From Paenibacillus albidus (lineage in GTDB: Bacteria > Bacillota > Bacilli > Paenibacillales > Paenibacillaceae), in contig NZ_BMKR01000036.1 in the NCBI RefSeq assembly GCF_014644435.1, forward strand, positions 1 to 64,000: a stretch of 64,000 nucleotides of DNA, given 5' to 3'. Positions 26,494-35,308 of the stretch are shown here, piece by piece. Position 1 is the first letter of the stretch, and each line of letters starts with the position of its first letter. Under the pieces are notes generated by a model, which ran no database searches, was not told where the DNA came from, and was given only the letters and a program-made list of their open reading frames with translations. The translations under genes and the position numbers were made by a program.

Positions 26494-27438
26494 TCACCTT
26501 TTCATTTGAATCCGTGGGTCAATCATTTTATAGAGAATATCAATAATCAAATTGATACTGACCACAATAACTGCAATATATAACACTAACGTCTGAACAA
26601 GTGGCATATCCCGGCTGCCTATAGAAGTAATCAGCAAATTCCCTAAGCCCGGCAAAGCAAATACATTTTCAACGACAATGCTGCCGCCTAGTGTATCGGC
26701 AATTAGCAGCCCAAGAATGGTAATCACCGGAATCAATGCGTTACGCAAAATGTGTCTATACATAATCGCCCGTTCGCGCAGACCCTTGCTTCTGGCTGTA
26801 CGGACATAATCCATCCGGGACTGGTCCAGTAATGTATTGCGCAAATACCGGATGACGACGGCAATCCCGGGAATCGCAAGTGCCAATGAAGGCAAAAAAA
26901 GCGAACGGATTGCCCCTGCCGGACTTTCACTCCACGGTATATACCCATAGGTTGGGAACAACCGAAGGGTTACCGAGAACAACAGGATTAGAATAAATGC
27001 CATCCAAAAAGAAGGAATCGACACGCCCAGTTGAGTTAAAATCGAAGTGATGAGTGCCGACATCTTCCCATCTTTTCTTGTGATATAAATGCCAAGGGGA
27101 AGACCAATTATAACAGTCAACCCCAAGGCGAATACAGCCAGCGACAATGTAACAGGCAAGCGTTCCATCAATAAATCCGCAACAGGTCTCTGGTATTTTA
27201 GCGAGGCGCCAAAATCACCTGTGGTTGTGTCCGCAATCCAGCTCAAGTAGCGTTCAGCGGCGGGGCGGTCAAGCCCCATAGCCTCATGCAACGCGGCGAT
27301 TTGGTGCGGGTCAGCATCCACCCCCAATATAATTTCCGCTGGATCTCCGGGCAGAATCTGGAACACCAGAAATGTGATGACCGATACAAGCAGTATCGTG
27401 GATACGAACATCACCAGTTTTCGGATATAGAATCGCAA
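26494..27438 (-). CDS. oligopeptide/dipeptide ABC permease, OppB/DppB-type
   Basis: A 314-residue permease with about six membrane helices. It starts with TTG at 27438, eight bases after GGGAGGA. The N-terminal helix with VFQILPGDPAEIILG is the family hallmark; the EAA loop is RSKGLRERAIMYRHILRNAL and the last periplasmic-side motif is VVENVFALPGLGNLL. It lies 18 bases downstream of the binding-protein gene and four bases before the OppC-type gene region. Confidence 0.92.
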   Translation of the reverse strand: MRFYIRKLVMFVSTILLVSVITFLVFQILPGDPAEIILGVDADPHQIAALHEAMGLDRPAAERYLSWIADTTTGDFGASLKYQRPVADLLMERLPVTLSLAVFALGLTVIIGLPLGIYITRKDGKMSALITSILTQLGVSIPSFWMAFILILLFSVTLRLFPTYGYIPWSESPAGAIRSLFLPSLALAIPGIAVVIRYLRNTLLDQSRMDYVRTARSKGLRERAIMYRHILRNALIPVITILGLLIADTLGGSIVVENVFALPGLGNLLITSIGSRDMPLVQTLVLYIAVIVVSINLIIDILYKMIDPRIQMKR

Positions 27439-27456
27439 GGTTATATCCTCCCAGCC

Positions 27457-29046
27457 TTATTTTTGCGTATAATACATTTCTGCAAAATCAAACTTTTGAA
27501 CCGGATAAATTTTGAATCCTTCCAGATTGCCGGCCATGGCCGTTGTACGGCTCGGATCCATAATATAAACCGCCACAGCCTGTTCAGTTAACATCTTTTG
27601 CGCTTCTTTATACAATTTTGACCGTTTCTCTTCATTCATCTCCGTCCGGGCTTGCTTTAAAAGAGCATCATAAGCATTGTTTTTGTAATGATAAAAGTTC
27701 TTTTTATACGTGCTCTCATATCTGCCTAATACCTCATTCGGATCTATTTTTCCTGTCAAGCCAATAATTGTCGCTTCGTATTCGCCGTTGCCATATACAT
27801 TCTCCAGCCAACTGCTCCATTCGATTTGCTTAATGGAAACCTGAATGCCAATTGGCTTCAACTGCTCTGCAATCACTTGTGCAGTATCTACATGCATCTG
27901 ATAATTGGAAGGGACCGTAATCGCTAGATCGAATCCTTGGGCATAACCGGCCTCGGACAATAATTTCTTAGCCTTCTCCAAGTCCGGAGTGTAATAATTC
28001 TCCAACCCTTCCTGGTAAAACATCGCCATGGCCGGACTCATATTACTGCCAAGCTTCGTTCCCTGACCTTCAGCTACTGTCTGGATAATCACATCTTTGT
28101 CAATGGTATAGTTGATCGCCTGGCGGACCTTTTCATTGTCAAGCGGTGCAACTGTGTTATTAAGTGCCATCAGTTGCACCATATTTTGCGGGCCGGTCAC
28201 CAGATTGAATGTATCGCCCAGTTGGGCTGCGCCCTGAGCGCTGACTCCCGGAACCATATCAATATTACCGGATTGCAGCGCCAACACCGCGGAATTCTGA
28301 TCCGGCATGAACTGAAATTCTACCCGATCCAGCACCGGAGCACGATCCTTATCATAAAACTGTTCATTTTTCTCAAGAACGAGCTTTTGACCCGATTGAT
28401 ATTCGGTGAACTTAAAGGGTCCTGCTCCAATTGGCTTGGTGCTTTGCTGCTCATAATTTTCCGGTACAATGGCAGCAATATTGGCTGACAAGAAAGCTGC
28501 ATCAACCGTTTTTAAAGTAACGACTACTGTATACTCGTCCGGCGTCTCTACACTTTGGACAGCAGAGAATTTAGAGGAAAGCGGCTCCTTCCCGTCCAGT
28601 CCAGCCAATTTAGCATAGGAAGAATGTACGTCCGCGGAAGTCAGATCGGAACCATCATGGAACTTCACCTCTTGTCTCAGGTGAAATGTATACTTCAGGC
28701 CATCCTCGGATACTTCATAGGATTCCGCAATTGCCGGCGTAAGTGTGCCCGCTTCTCCGACCTCGAACAGGCCGTCAAATACATTGTCCATCATAGCGTT
28801 GGTATCCGTTGCTGCCGATAAATACGGATCCAGGTTATCCGGTTCGGTTGACATGGCAACCCGTACCGTCCCCCCCTCCATCTTGTTTGATGTTCCCCCC
28901 GCTGCAGCGGATGGATTGGCAGTGGATGCAGATGGGTTGGCCGCCCCGTCACTTTGCGCTTTCCCGCCACCACAACCGGATAAAATAACTGCAAATACGG
29001 TAAGCGAAGATAGTCCTACAGTGAATGATTTTTTTAGAGTTTTCAA
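27457..29046 (-). CDS. solute-binding lipoprotein, family 5 (peptide/nickel type)
   Basis: A 529-residue extracellular lipoprotein. TTG 29046 follows AGGAGG. The signal peptide ends in a lipobox (ILSGC, Cys25), then a low-complexity linker and the SBP_5 domain starting at about residue 60: GTVRVAMSTEPDNLDPYLSA, KYTFHLRQEVKFHDGSDLT. It captures the substrate for the B-C-D-F transporter. Binding proteins of this family carry peptides, nickel chelates, murein peptides or opine-like compounds; the sequence does not decide. The upstream RpiR regulator makes a sugar-phosphate-linked or muramyl-type substrate worth considering. Confidence 0.9.
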   Translation of the reverse strand: MKTLKKSFTVGLSSLTVFAVILSGCGGGKAQSDGAANPSASTANPSAAAGGTSNKMEGGTVRVAMSTEPDNLDPYLSAATDTNAMMDNVFDGLFEVGEAGTLTPAIAESYEVSEDGLKYTFHLRQEVKFHDGSDLTSADVHSSYAKLAGLDGKEPLSSKFSAVQSVETPDEYTVVVTLKTVDAAFLSANIAAIVPENYEQQSTKPIGAGPFKFTEYQSGQKLVLEKNEQFYDKDRAPVLDRVEFQFMPDQNSAVLALQSGNIDMVPGVSAQGAAQLGDTFNLVTGPQNMVQLMALNNTVAPLDNEKVRQAINYTIDKDVIIQTVAEGQGTKLGSNMSPAMAMFYQEGLENYYTPDLEKAKKLLSEAGYAQGFDLAITVPSNYQMHVDTAQVIAEQLKPIGIQVSIKQIEWSSWLENVYGNGEYEATIIGLTGKIDPNEVLGRYESTYKKNFYHYKNNAYDALLKQARTEMNEEKRSKLYKEAQKMLTEQAVAVYIMDPSRTTAMAGNLEGFKIYPVQKFDFAEMYYTQK

Positions 29047-29088
29047 AGGGAATGCCTCCTCATTGTTTTAGACAACCTGTGAGATAGG

Positions 29089-29946
29089 TCAATCTGCTCT
29101 ATCTGTCCAATCAAAACGGTCACGGAATTCTCTCAGTGAGATATCCATCTTCTCGATATTATGCTGAATACGCCCTTTATCCAAATAAGCAATTTCATTA
29201 ATAATGGCATTAACGACGGACAATGAAGCGGTATAGGATTCCAGCAAGCCTTCCGATTTGCAGGAGCCAAGCAAGACCAGATCGGAAAGCTTGGCAAAGG
29301 GGGACAAACTGGAATCCGTAATGGCAATTACTTTGGCCCCCCGTTCCCGGGCAATCCGGATTACTTTCAGGGTTCTTGGACAATATCTTGGAAATCCGCT
29401 GGCGAAGATGACATCATCCGGCTCAATATACGAGACGTATTCAGCCACGCCACCCTGGGGTATTAGTTCACTGTTTCCCAGCATGTACCGCAGGACATAT
29501 GCCAAAAATGCGGTCACAGATAGGCCAAGCCGCCAGCCAACAACCCAGATTCGTTTGGCTCCAAGCAGCATCTGGGCAGCCGACTCGATTTGTGCCTTAT
29601 CGGTATTGGACATGGTTTGACGAATATTTTCAATTTCCTGTTCGAAATGCTTTTCCAGCCAAGTATTATCCTGATATATTGCTAAGCGGACATCACTCTT
29701 GACGGTGTGTTGTTCCTTCAGCACGAACTTCTGCAGGTCCTTGCGCATGACCGAGTAGCCCGAATAAGATAAGGCCACTGCCAGCCGATGCACGGTTGCT
29801 TCGCTGACACCGGAATTCGCTGCAATTTGCTGCGCAGACTGCAGGGCAACCTCCTTAACATGGGTCTGAATATAATGAGCCACGCTTTTTTGTCCCGGGC
29901 TCAGCGATTCGAAATGCTGCTCAATTCTTTCAATAATCGTTGTCAT
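29089..29946 (-). CDS. RpiR-family transcriptional regulator of the peptide transport operon
   Basis: A 285-residue RpiR-type protein: HTH domain 1-80 (LSPGQKSVAHYIQTHVKEVA, recognition part SEATVHRLAVALSYSGY) and SIS domain about 110-250 (RIWVVGWRLGLSVTAFLAY, VIAITDSSLSPFAKLSDLVL). It sits between the HAD gene (19 bases upstream) and the binding-protein gene (42 bases downstream), all in one direction, so it probably regulates its own operon. The SIS domain implies a phosphosugar or related ligand, unusual for an Opp-type system. Confidence 0.88.
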   Translation of the reverse strand: MTTIIERIEQHFESLSPGQKSVAHYIQTHVKEVALQSAQQIAANSGVSEATVHRLAVALSYSGYSVMRKDLQKFVLKEQHTVKSDVRLAIYQDNTWLEKHFEQEIENIRQTMSNTDKAQIESAAQMLLGAKRIWVVGWRLGLSVTAFLAYVLRYMLGNSELIPQGGVAEYVSYIEPDDVIFASGFPRYCPRTLKVIRIARERGAKVIAITDSSLSPFAKLSDLVLLGSCKSEGLLESYTASLSVVNAIINEIAYLDKGRIQHNIEKMDISLREFRDRFDWTDRAD

Positions 29947-29964
29947 TCTGCCGGCTCCAATGAA

Positions 29965-30699
29965 TTAATTTATAAGCTGCCCCTTTGGGACGGATGACTT
30001 CATAAGTTCAAGATAAGAAGCCACCTCTTGAATACTGGTAATAACCTGAGAATAGTTCAGTTCCTCAATGCCTTGACTGCCATAAGGGTTAATCAGCAGA
30101 CACTCCATCCCAACTTTCTGCGAGCCCTTGACATCATCATAATAATTGTCTCCGATATACAGCGATTGCTTGGCTGTCACATCTGCTTTCGCCAAGGCGA
30201 ATTCAAATATCGCAGGGTCCGGCTTCTCAATTCCAACCTCTGAAGAGATTATGATCTCATCAAGCTCCTCTTCAAGCCGGTTGTCCGCCAACACCTCTCT
30301 GGCGGTTTCATTCCAATTAGAGATCAACCCGAGCCGATAACCCTTTTGCCTCAAGGAACGAAGTGTGGGGATGGTGTAATCAAAAGCTTTCCAATGAAGC
30401 TTCCCCGGGGCGGTCACGTTCCGGTGAGCTGCAATCACATCATCAATCGGCAGCGACACTCCCAAAAAATAATTGAGACATCCGATATACCACGGCTGAT
30501 ATACCCGACCATCCTTGCCTAACACGCCTTGGTATTCCCGCATAAACAACTTGTCCGTCCGATGATAGGCGAGTGTAATTTCGGCTCGCGATTTGTTGAT
30601 CTGAAATACCTTCAGGGTGTCCTGATACACTTCTTCCCTGTCTGTCTTGACCAAGGTGTAGCCCAAATCGAACCATAGATACTCAATCATAGAATTCAT
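29965..30699 (-). CDS. HAD-superfamily hydrolase with a DxG first motif
   Basis: A 244-residue HAD protein with a helical cap (about 20-95). Motif I is WFDLGYTLV: the nucleophile Asp is present but the usual second Asp (D-x-D) is Gly. Motif II is LISNWNE, motif III the Lys in GIEKPDPAIFEFAL, motif IV IGDNYYDDVKGS. Loss of the second Asp removes the general acid/base of HAD phosphatases, so it may be slow, or act on a different ester. AGGAGAAG precedes ATG 30699. It is the first gene of the operon. Confidence 0.82.
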   Translation of the reverse strand: MNSMIEYLWFDLGYTLVKTDREEVYQDTLKVFQINKSRAEITLAYHRTDKLFMREYQGVLGKDGRVYQPWYIGCLNYFLGVSLPIDDVIAAHRNVTAPGKLHWKAFDYTIPTLRSLRQKGYRLGLISNWNETAREVLADNRLEEELDEIIISSEVGIEKPDPAIFEFALAKADVTAKQSLYIGDNYYDDVKGSQKVGMECLLINPYGSQGIEELNYSQVITSIQEVASYLELMKSSVPKGQLIN

Positions 30700-30735
30700 C
30701 TGCTTCTCCTGTTCGTAGGAATTCCTTCATAATAG

Positions 30736-30749
30736 AATAAATGTTTATT
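30736..30749. promoter_or_regulatory. palindrome before the HAD/RpiR/Opp operon, operator candidate
   Basis: AATAAA-TG-TTTATT lies 37 bases upstream of the HAD start codon. RpiR-type regulators often bind short AT-rich palindromes, so this may be the operator for the regulator encoded in this operon. AT-rich palindromes also arise by chance. Confidence 0.35.
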
Positions 30750-30929
30750 TTCCTTCACAACTATGATTGTAGAGGTGAAATATTTGTCGAAAATTAAACC
30801 TTCTAAAGAATTTCGTAAAACAAAAAGTGTGTATTTACACCAAATTGACTTTTTAAAAAGTAACGAAAAAGAACCGTACTACTCTTCTTTCATAAGAGAG
30901 AAGATGTACGATGTTTTAGCCTTAAAGGA

Positions 30930-30957
30930 TGCCGAGAACGGGGGTGAACCCATACGG
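30930..30957 (-). repeat. degraded copy of the tRNA-Leu 3' end (att-like site)
   Basis: These 28 bases match the last 29 bases of the tRNA-Leu(UAA) gene at 53821-53849, in the same orientation, with two substitutions and one deleted base beyond some end drift; the match stops abruptly afterwards. It covers the T arm and acceptor end, where tyrosine integrases typically recombine. It would be the left attachment site of an island ending at the intact tRNA. A 67-codon frame runs across it (30763-30966) but is not a supported gene. Confidence 0.65.
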
Positions 30958-31030
30958 CAGCCGTAAATAAGGTTAATCTAATGTCATTCATCGGTTCACT
31001 TGCTTTGATATAATTTGACGAAAGGAGAAT

Positions 31031-31312
31031 ATGGCTTTGAAAAAGAAATTGCTGTGTTAATGCTGGTGGGAAGTGTTTTGTTATCAGGATGTAGTTTGGA
31101 CAAGTCAGTGCCAAAAGAATGATCAATCGGAATTAGGTTTCGGAGCCATCATTATTTATTATGTCGAAGAGCAAAAAATCAAATTAAATTTCACAGGCTC
31201 GGTGGGTACTTCCCCCATTACAGCATGTGAATTTACTGCCACCTATACATTTAATCGTGACAAAAATGAGTTTATCGTTGATCAAATTGACGTTAACCCT
31301 GTAGAAGAATAG
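31031..31312 (+). pseudogene. small lipoprotein gene broken by frameshifts
   Basis: AAAGGAGAAT precedes ATG 31031. The reading starts MALKKKLLC, then must shift by one base to give LMLVGSVLLSGCSLDKS with a clear lipobox (LLSGC), then shift back near 31120 to continue NDQSELGFGAIIIYYVEE and end in VDQIDVNPVEE at 31312. Two shifts in 90 bases mark a dead gene. The product would have been a lipoprotein of about 90 residues of unknown role. Confidence 0.6.
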
Positions 31313-31613
31313 AAAAGGAGTTACCCAGTGTAATCAAAAAACGTATGCTCAGATATTACAATTTTGGAGGTAACTTCAACGGTTCTTCCCCCAGGAAACG
31401 TTGTTCACTTAGATTGGCTCTCCCCCGCGCTTTTGATTTCTGACAAACCGCCCAGTACGGAAAGATGTGAATGATGAGATGAAATGGAGATTGAGGCAAT
31501 ATGAACGCTCCATGTGGCAAACTGGATATCGTGTAGTAGAGAAGTGAAATTGAAGGCATAGCACAAAGAGGTTATACTACAGTCAACATACTGCTATAAG
31601 AGGAAGGCGTGGT
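31313..31613. other. gap with a short coding remnant
   Basis: The only protein-like part is the plus-strand end LTNRPVRKDVNDEMKWRLRQ followed by YERSMWQTGYRVVEK and a stop at 31545-31547, about 35 residues of an unknown protein. Nothing else is recognisable. Confidence 0.25.
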
Positions 31614-31909
31614 ATGCTCATCAAAGCTTCCGCAAGCATTCAACATAATTTAAATGCACTTACTGAGTTATGCAAATCCTCCGGAGAGCGGTGTATTTGA
31701 CCAAAAACAGCGAAGGCGATCTTGTCGCGATGGACATCGAAGTGTTTTCCCGGCGCGAGATAATGTTGAGGCTGCGTGAAAAACTGCTGGCTGTCGAGGC
31801 GGATCGGCTGGCTAGACGTGCCGTGTTACGTCGGACGAAAAACAAACTGATGGAAGCGATCCAGACACTGTCTTATATGTGGGAACGTATCCTGTTTCCT
31901 CAAAGCTGA
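31614..31909 (+). pseudogene. YefM/Phd-type antitoxin with a frameshift
   Basis: AGGAAGG precedes ATG 31614. The first frame reads MLIKASASIQHNLNALTELC followed by KSSGE, then one missing base near 31689 shifts the frame to VYLTKNSEGDLVAMDIEVFS. Together these form the standard YefM/Phd start (dimeric DNA-binding fold, motif S-G-E-P-V-Y-L-T-K-N). The tail continues to 31909 as a charged helix, the part that would hold the toxin. The frameshift should abolish function. The remains of the toxin gene follow. Confidence 0.65.
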
Positions 31910-31917
31910 GATTATTC

Positions 31918-32043
31918 TCCTGAGCAAATACCATAAGATTTTTGTGGAGAAGTGGTATCTGGTCTATCCAGATAAAAGACCAAACGGTTTATGTCGAATA
32001 TATTGTAGGCTGCAGACAGGACTACTGGTGGCCGGTGCGATAG
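31918..32043 (+). pseudogene. C-terminal remnant of the partner toxin (RelE/ParE-like)
   Basis: After the antitoxin remnant, the frame ending at TAG 32041-32043 reads GIWSIQIKDQTVYVEYIVG then CRQDYWW, which resembles the conserved end of RelE/ParE-superfamily toxins found beside YefM-type antitoxins (VYVDYIVDCRQDY in the family as I remember it). The part upstream is in another frame and the toxin start is gone. Both genes of this addiction module are thus dead. Confidence 0.45.
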
Positions 32044-32069
32044 AGCAAGAACGGGGGGGCATTTATCTT

Positions 32070-32864
32070 ATGTGCGATGAGAAGAACATATCTTTTTTAT
32101 CTAAAGACAACCCGCTGGTTATTTCCGTGGTTAAAGCGATTCATACTGGCGATGTTCCGTCGCTAAAGCGGCTACTTGCTGAGAATTCTGGGCTGGCCAC
32201 GTCAAGAATTGCGGGAATCGACGACGACTGCAAAAGCAACGGGGAATCGCGTACTCTCTTGCATGTTGTAACCGATTGGCCCGGACATTTCCCAAACAAT
32301 GCAGCAACTGTCGCCGCGTTGATAGAGGCCGGTGCCGAGGTGAATGCTCGATTCACCGGACCGCACAGCGAGACGCCACTTCATTGGGCTGCGAGCTGCG
32401 ATGACGTCGAAGTGCTTGACATGCTTCTCGATTTCGGTGCCGACATCGAGTCCTCCGGCGCTGTCATAGCCGGTGGAACGCCACTGGACAACGCAGTGGC
32501 GTTCGCACAATGGCGGGCGGCACACAGGTTGATTGAGCGTGGAGCTGAGATCGCTCTTTGGCATGCGGGTGCACTAGGTCTGCTTGACGCTATGGAGGCC
32601 CACTTCGCCGGGGATTTGCTTTCACAGCGATACCCTTGGGGAGTGGGACATCCTTCACCTCCGGACGAAGTGACCGTCGCGTTCTGGTGTGCTTGCCACG
32701 GCGGACAACGAAGTGCTGCCGAATACCTGCTCGACCGAAAGGCTGATCTGAACTGGATTGCAGTGTGGGACGGCCTTACTCCCCTAGACGCTGCTAGGCG
32801 CAGTGCTGCCACTGATTTGGTACAGTGGTTGCGCGGACTGGGTGCCAAATCCGCAAAGAGCTAG
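32070..32864 (+). CDS. ankyrin-repeat protein
   Basis: A 264-residue protein from ATG 32070; the open frame begins earlier at 31944 but that part overlaps the toxin remnant. Ankyrin repeats are visible at about 25-60 (VVKAIHTGDVPSLKRLLAEN), 85-120 (AATVAALIEAGAEVNARFTG), 122-155 (ETPLHWAASCDDVEVLDMLL) and 225-262 (GLTPLDAARRSAATDLVQWL). Cytoplasmic, no other domain. The role is unknown; such proteins usually bind a partner protein. It looks intact while its left neighbours are decayed. Its base composition is richer in GC than the flanking debris. Confidence 0.75.
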   Translation: MCDEKNISFLSKDNPLVISVVKAIHTGDVPSLKRLLAENSGLATSRIAGIDDDCKSNGESRTLLHVVTDWPGHFPNNAATVAALIEAGAEVNARFTGPHSETPLHWAASCDDVEVLDMLLDFGADIESSGAVIAGGTPLDNAVAFAQWRAAHRLIERGAEIALWHAGALGLLDAMEAHFAGDLLSQRYPWGVGHPSPPDEVTVAFWCACHGGQRSAAEYLLDRKADLNWIAVWDGLTPLDAARRSAATDLVQWLRGLGAKSAKS

Positions 32865-32928
32865 GCTGATCAGTCGTGCTTTGAAAACCTGACGGAAGAT
32901 GGCCGATGGATTCGACATTTTGTAAAGA

Positions 32929-32956
32929 AAGGCTGTCCACAAGGATGGCCTTTTTA
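32929..32956 (+). terminator. terminator after the ankyrin gene
   Basis: AGGCTGTCC pairs with GGATGGCCT across ACAA, with one wobble pair, followed by TTTTTA. The rest of the gap to 33259 contains no gene I can support. Confidence 0.7.
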
Positions 32957-33259
32957 GCTTTCCTCGTCGGCCGGTGGAAAACGAGCAATTCCGATTATTG
33001 TACGACTGAATGAAAAGGAGTAAAAGCATCTGATCAATTAAGTTAAAAAATCCGGGCTTTCCCAAGAAGCGTTCATTCGTGCGTTAATAAGTAACGAACG
33101 CTCAGCTTGATACAACATATCTTACAGGGCTTGTACGGGCTTCTAAATAGACCCCACCCAGTGCGCCTAGCGAACGCTTTTTGTTGTTTCGTCAGAGTTC
33201 CCTCGTCTGCTCCGTACAATTTTTTTCTGAGAGGCTGTGCGTACAAGACCTTCAAAAGG

Positions 33260-34024
33260 TCATTGATGCTTATGTTTTTGTTTTTGTTTTTGCTTTTGCT
33301 TTAACCAAAAATCAGGAGGAACATACGAAATTAGTGAATAATCAATTTCATAACCTGAATCAGTTGCTAACTGTACAAGCAACATTTCTTCTTTATTGGA
33401 AGGTTGAATATCTCCTGTAGTAATAGTTATTACTTCAACACCAGTTCTTTTGGGCTTACCCACCACTATTATTTGATTGCCTTTTGTATAGACTTTGCTA
33501 ACAGTAGTTTGGAACACCACCATATACAAATCGAGTGCTGTTTCACTTTGAAAAATCGGAAAATCAATACCAACATTCCCCTGAAATTGTAGCTGTCCCG
33601 AAAGTCCAATATCATAAGTTGTAAATAATCTGTGCAGAGCATAGTACATTCTCGTCGGAATGTAACTCCATCTACCTCCCCAATAAGTGCTATGCCAAGT
33701 TTTATCGTAAACAGGTCTTTTGTACTCAGGCAATTCTTTTATTACCTTACAAGGAATTTGTGTTCCATTATGTATCACTTCTAATATGCTGACTGTCTGA
33801 GATGGATAGAGTTTTTCCTCCTCCAATTGAGAAGGGAGTTCATTCATTTGTGTCGGTTCGATTGGTTCTAGGTTCTTCAACCTCTTTTCAAGTACATCCA
33901 CCTGATTGTCAGACTCATTGATGTTCGGATTGATGGATTCATAAGCATTAGAAGACACCTTGAAGGACGAAGCGATAACAAAGAAAGCTAAAAAAGCGAT
34001 TACAACTTTGCGATTAGTTTTCAC
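33260..34024 (-). CDS. secreted protein of unknown function with a Lys/Gln tail
   Basis: A 254-residue protein with a signal peptide (residues 1-27, cleavage near SNA). A charged, proline-containing region (45-75) precedes a probably folded part with many aromatic residues (WHSTYWGGRWSYIPTRMYY, about 108-126, and DIGLSGQLQFQGNVGIDFP). The C-terminus is a low-complexity run of alternating Lys and Gln/His. I do not recognise the family. It is alone, between the ankyrin gene and an integrase remnant, inside the island. Confidence 0.6.
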   Translation of the reverse strand: MKTNRKVVIAFLAFFVIASSFKVSSNAYESINPNINESDNQVDVLEKRLKNLEPIEPTQMNELPSQLEEEKLYPSQTVSILEVIHNGTQIPCKVIKELPEYKRPVYDKTWHSTYWGGRWSYIPTRMYYALHRLFTTYDIGLSGQLQFQGNVGIDFPIFQSETALDLYMVVFQTTVSKVYTKGNQIIVVGKPKRTGVEVITITTGDIQPSNKEEMLLVQLATDSGYEIDYSLISYVPPDFWLKQKQKQKQKHKHQ

Positions 34025-34106
34025 AATTCACAGTCACCCCTGCCTAGTCTGACTCTTGTAAGGCAAAAGTATGCAGTGAAATCCCACACCATTTATTAAC
34101 TCAAAA

Positions 34107-34131
34107 CAAAAAAGCCCCTGTAAAGGGGCGT
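34107..34131 (-). terminator. terminator downstream of the integrase remnant
   Basis: GCCCC (34114-34118) pairs with GGGGC (34125-34129); read on the minus strand it is followed by TTTTTTGTTTTG. Confidence 0.7.
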
Positions 34132-34138
34132 AATAAGT

Positions 34139-34518
34139 TCAACCTCTTTTCCCTGCCCTTTTCTTGATAGGCATGAGTCTGTTCAATGGTGAAGCCATTG
34201 CATGTTGTTCCTTCATGTCGCTCCCGCCACGAAGAAAGCCAATCGCATAGGAGTGTCGAAGGTTATATGGAATGATTTTCGCCCCTAGCTTCTTAGAGTA
34301 TATTTCCATACGGTCACCCCAAGTGTAACAAGTCAACGAGCCGCCTTCATTCGTGCAGAATATCGATTATAGAACTGACTGACATGACGCTTGTAGTCAT
34401 CTAGCGTTTGTTTACTAAGCCCCTGCGCCTTCTTCCATGACATGAATTGCTCTAACGTCCCCTCCCACGTAGTGGGGATGTGTTCACTAATTTTCAAAAC
34501 CCTTGCTCTTGCCATTCC
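34139..34518 (-). pseudogene. tyrosine integrase with two internal deletions
   Basis: ATG 34518, after AAAGGAGC, starts a typical integrase N-terminal domain (TTWEGTLEQFMSWKKAQGLS, LDDYKRHVSQFYNRY). The sequence then jumps, near 34335, to a late part of the catalytic domain (TWGDRMEIYSKKLGAKI, LRHSYAIGFLRGGSD) and jumps again to the C-terminal tail (KEQHAMASPLN, IPIKKR-like). The first arginine region and the terminal H-R-Y part are missing, so it cannot recombine DNA. A terminator follows. This is a separate integrase from the one at 52.9 kb. Confidence 0.65.
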
Positions 34519-34980
34519 GTGTGCTCCTTTCGAAATGTCCCTACACGATAATAGTCGTTGCATGTAGGCACATCGTTGCGAAAGAAGCCGAGAGTTTTTC
34601 ATGAATCCTGTGTGTATGAAAAAAAGCCCTAATGTGGTGATTGAGGGCTGCCTCGTTCTGATCAAATGTAGAAAACTATCATGTTCGGATCCGCCGTTTT
34701 TTCTTATTCCAAAACTTGATCCATACTCCCCTGTAGACTTACCCGAAGCGTTTGCGAGTATTAACGCCATCTCTGCACGTGTTATATCGTCATGTGGACG
34801 GAAAGCACCATCCTCATTACCTTTGATCAAGTCTGATTGTACCGCTTGCACGACTGCTTTCTGAGCCCAAGAACTGATTTCCGCTGCATCTATAAAAGTA
34901 AGTAGCGCTTCCTTTTCTTGCGGTATTAGTGCATTCATCAGCATTACAGCGAATTCCTCACGAGTCACAGCGTCAGACAT
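34519..34980 (-). pseudogene. SLH-domain fragment running into the integrase remnant
   Basis: The frame opens at 34980 with SLH (surface layer homology) sequence: AVTREEFAVMLMNALI, AQKAVVQAVQSDLIKGNEDG and FRPHDDITRAEMALILANA (residues 4-80). This is the C-terminal end of an SLH protein without the rest. From about residue 85 the sequence is no longer SLH and the same frame continues into the integrase start. The fusion looks accidental, the result of an insertion or deletion next to a cell-surface protein gene. Confidence 0.5.
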
Positions 34981-35128
34981 TGCAGAACTACAGTATTACG
35001 CTCAAATAAGCAGGGTTGAAGCAATGGCCAGCGGACTTATTCAATCTTAACGGAGCAAAAGCCTCTTTAACCTACAGACTGTTAACATATGCCTTTTTTT
35101 CGTTTCGAAGTAGCTGCAAAATACAAAC

Positions 35129-35154
35129 GTCAGTCCATTATTGGGCTGACGTTC
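35129..35154. repeat. inverted repeat in the gap before the sugar ABC operon end
   Basis: AACGTCAG and CTGACGTT form a perfect hairpin with inner pairs. There is no T tail directly after it, so a terminator role is uncertain. The gap 34981-35308 otherwise holds nothing recognisable. Confidence 0.4.
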
Positions 35155-35308
35155 GCATGTGAAAATTACTACATTTATATTAGGTATCATTCCTTTTTCC
35201 TACATCCAATTTCCTATTGATCCAAACTTTTCAGCTATATTCTTCGCTTTCCCTCAATATCCATTGATCTTGTCCTGATCTTTGGCAGTCCTTTTTGGAG
35301 AAAACGCA

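Noticed and set aside
30763..30966. 67-codon plus-strand frame running across the att-like site
   Set aside because: It reads through the tRNA-derived sequence, has no good ribosome site and matches no family I know.
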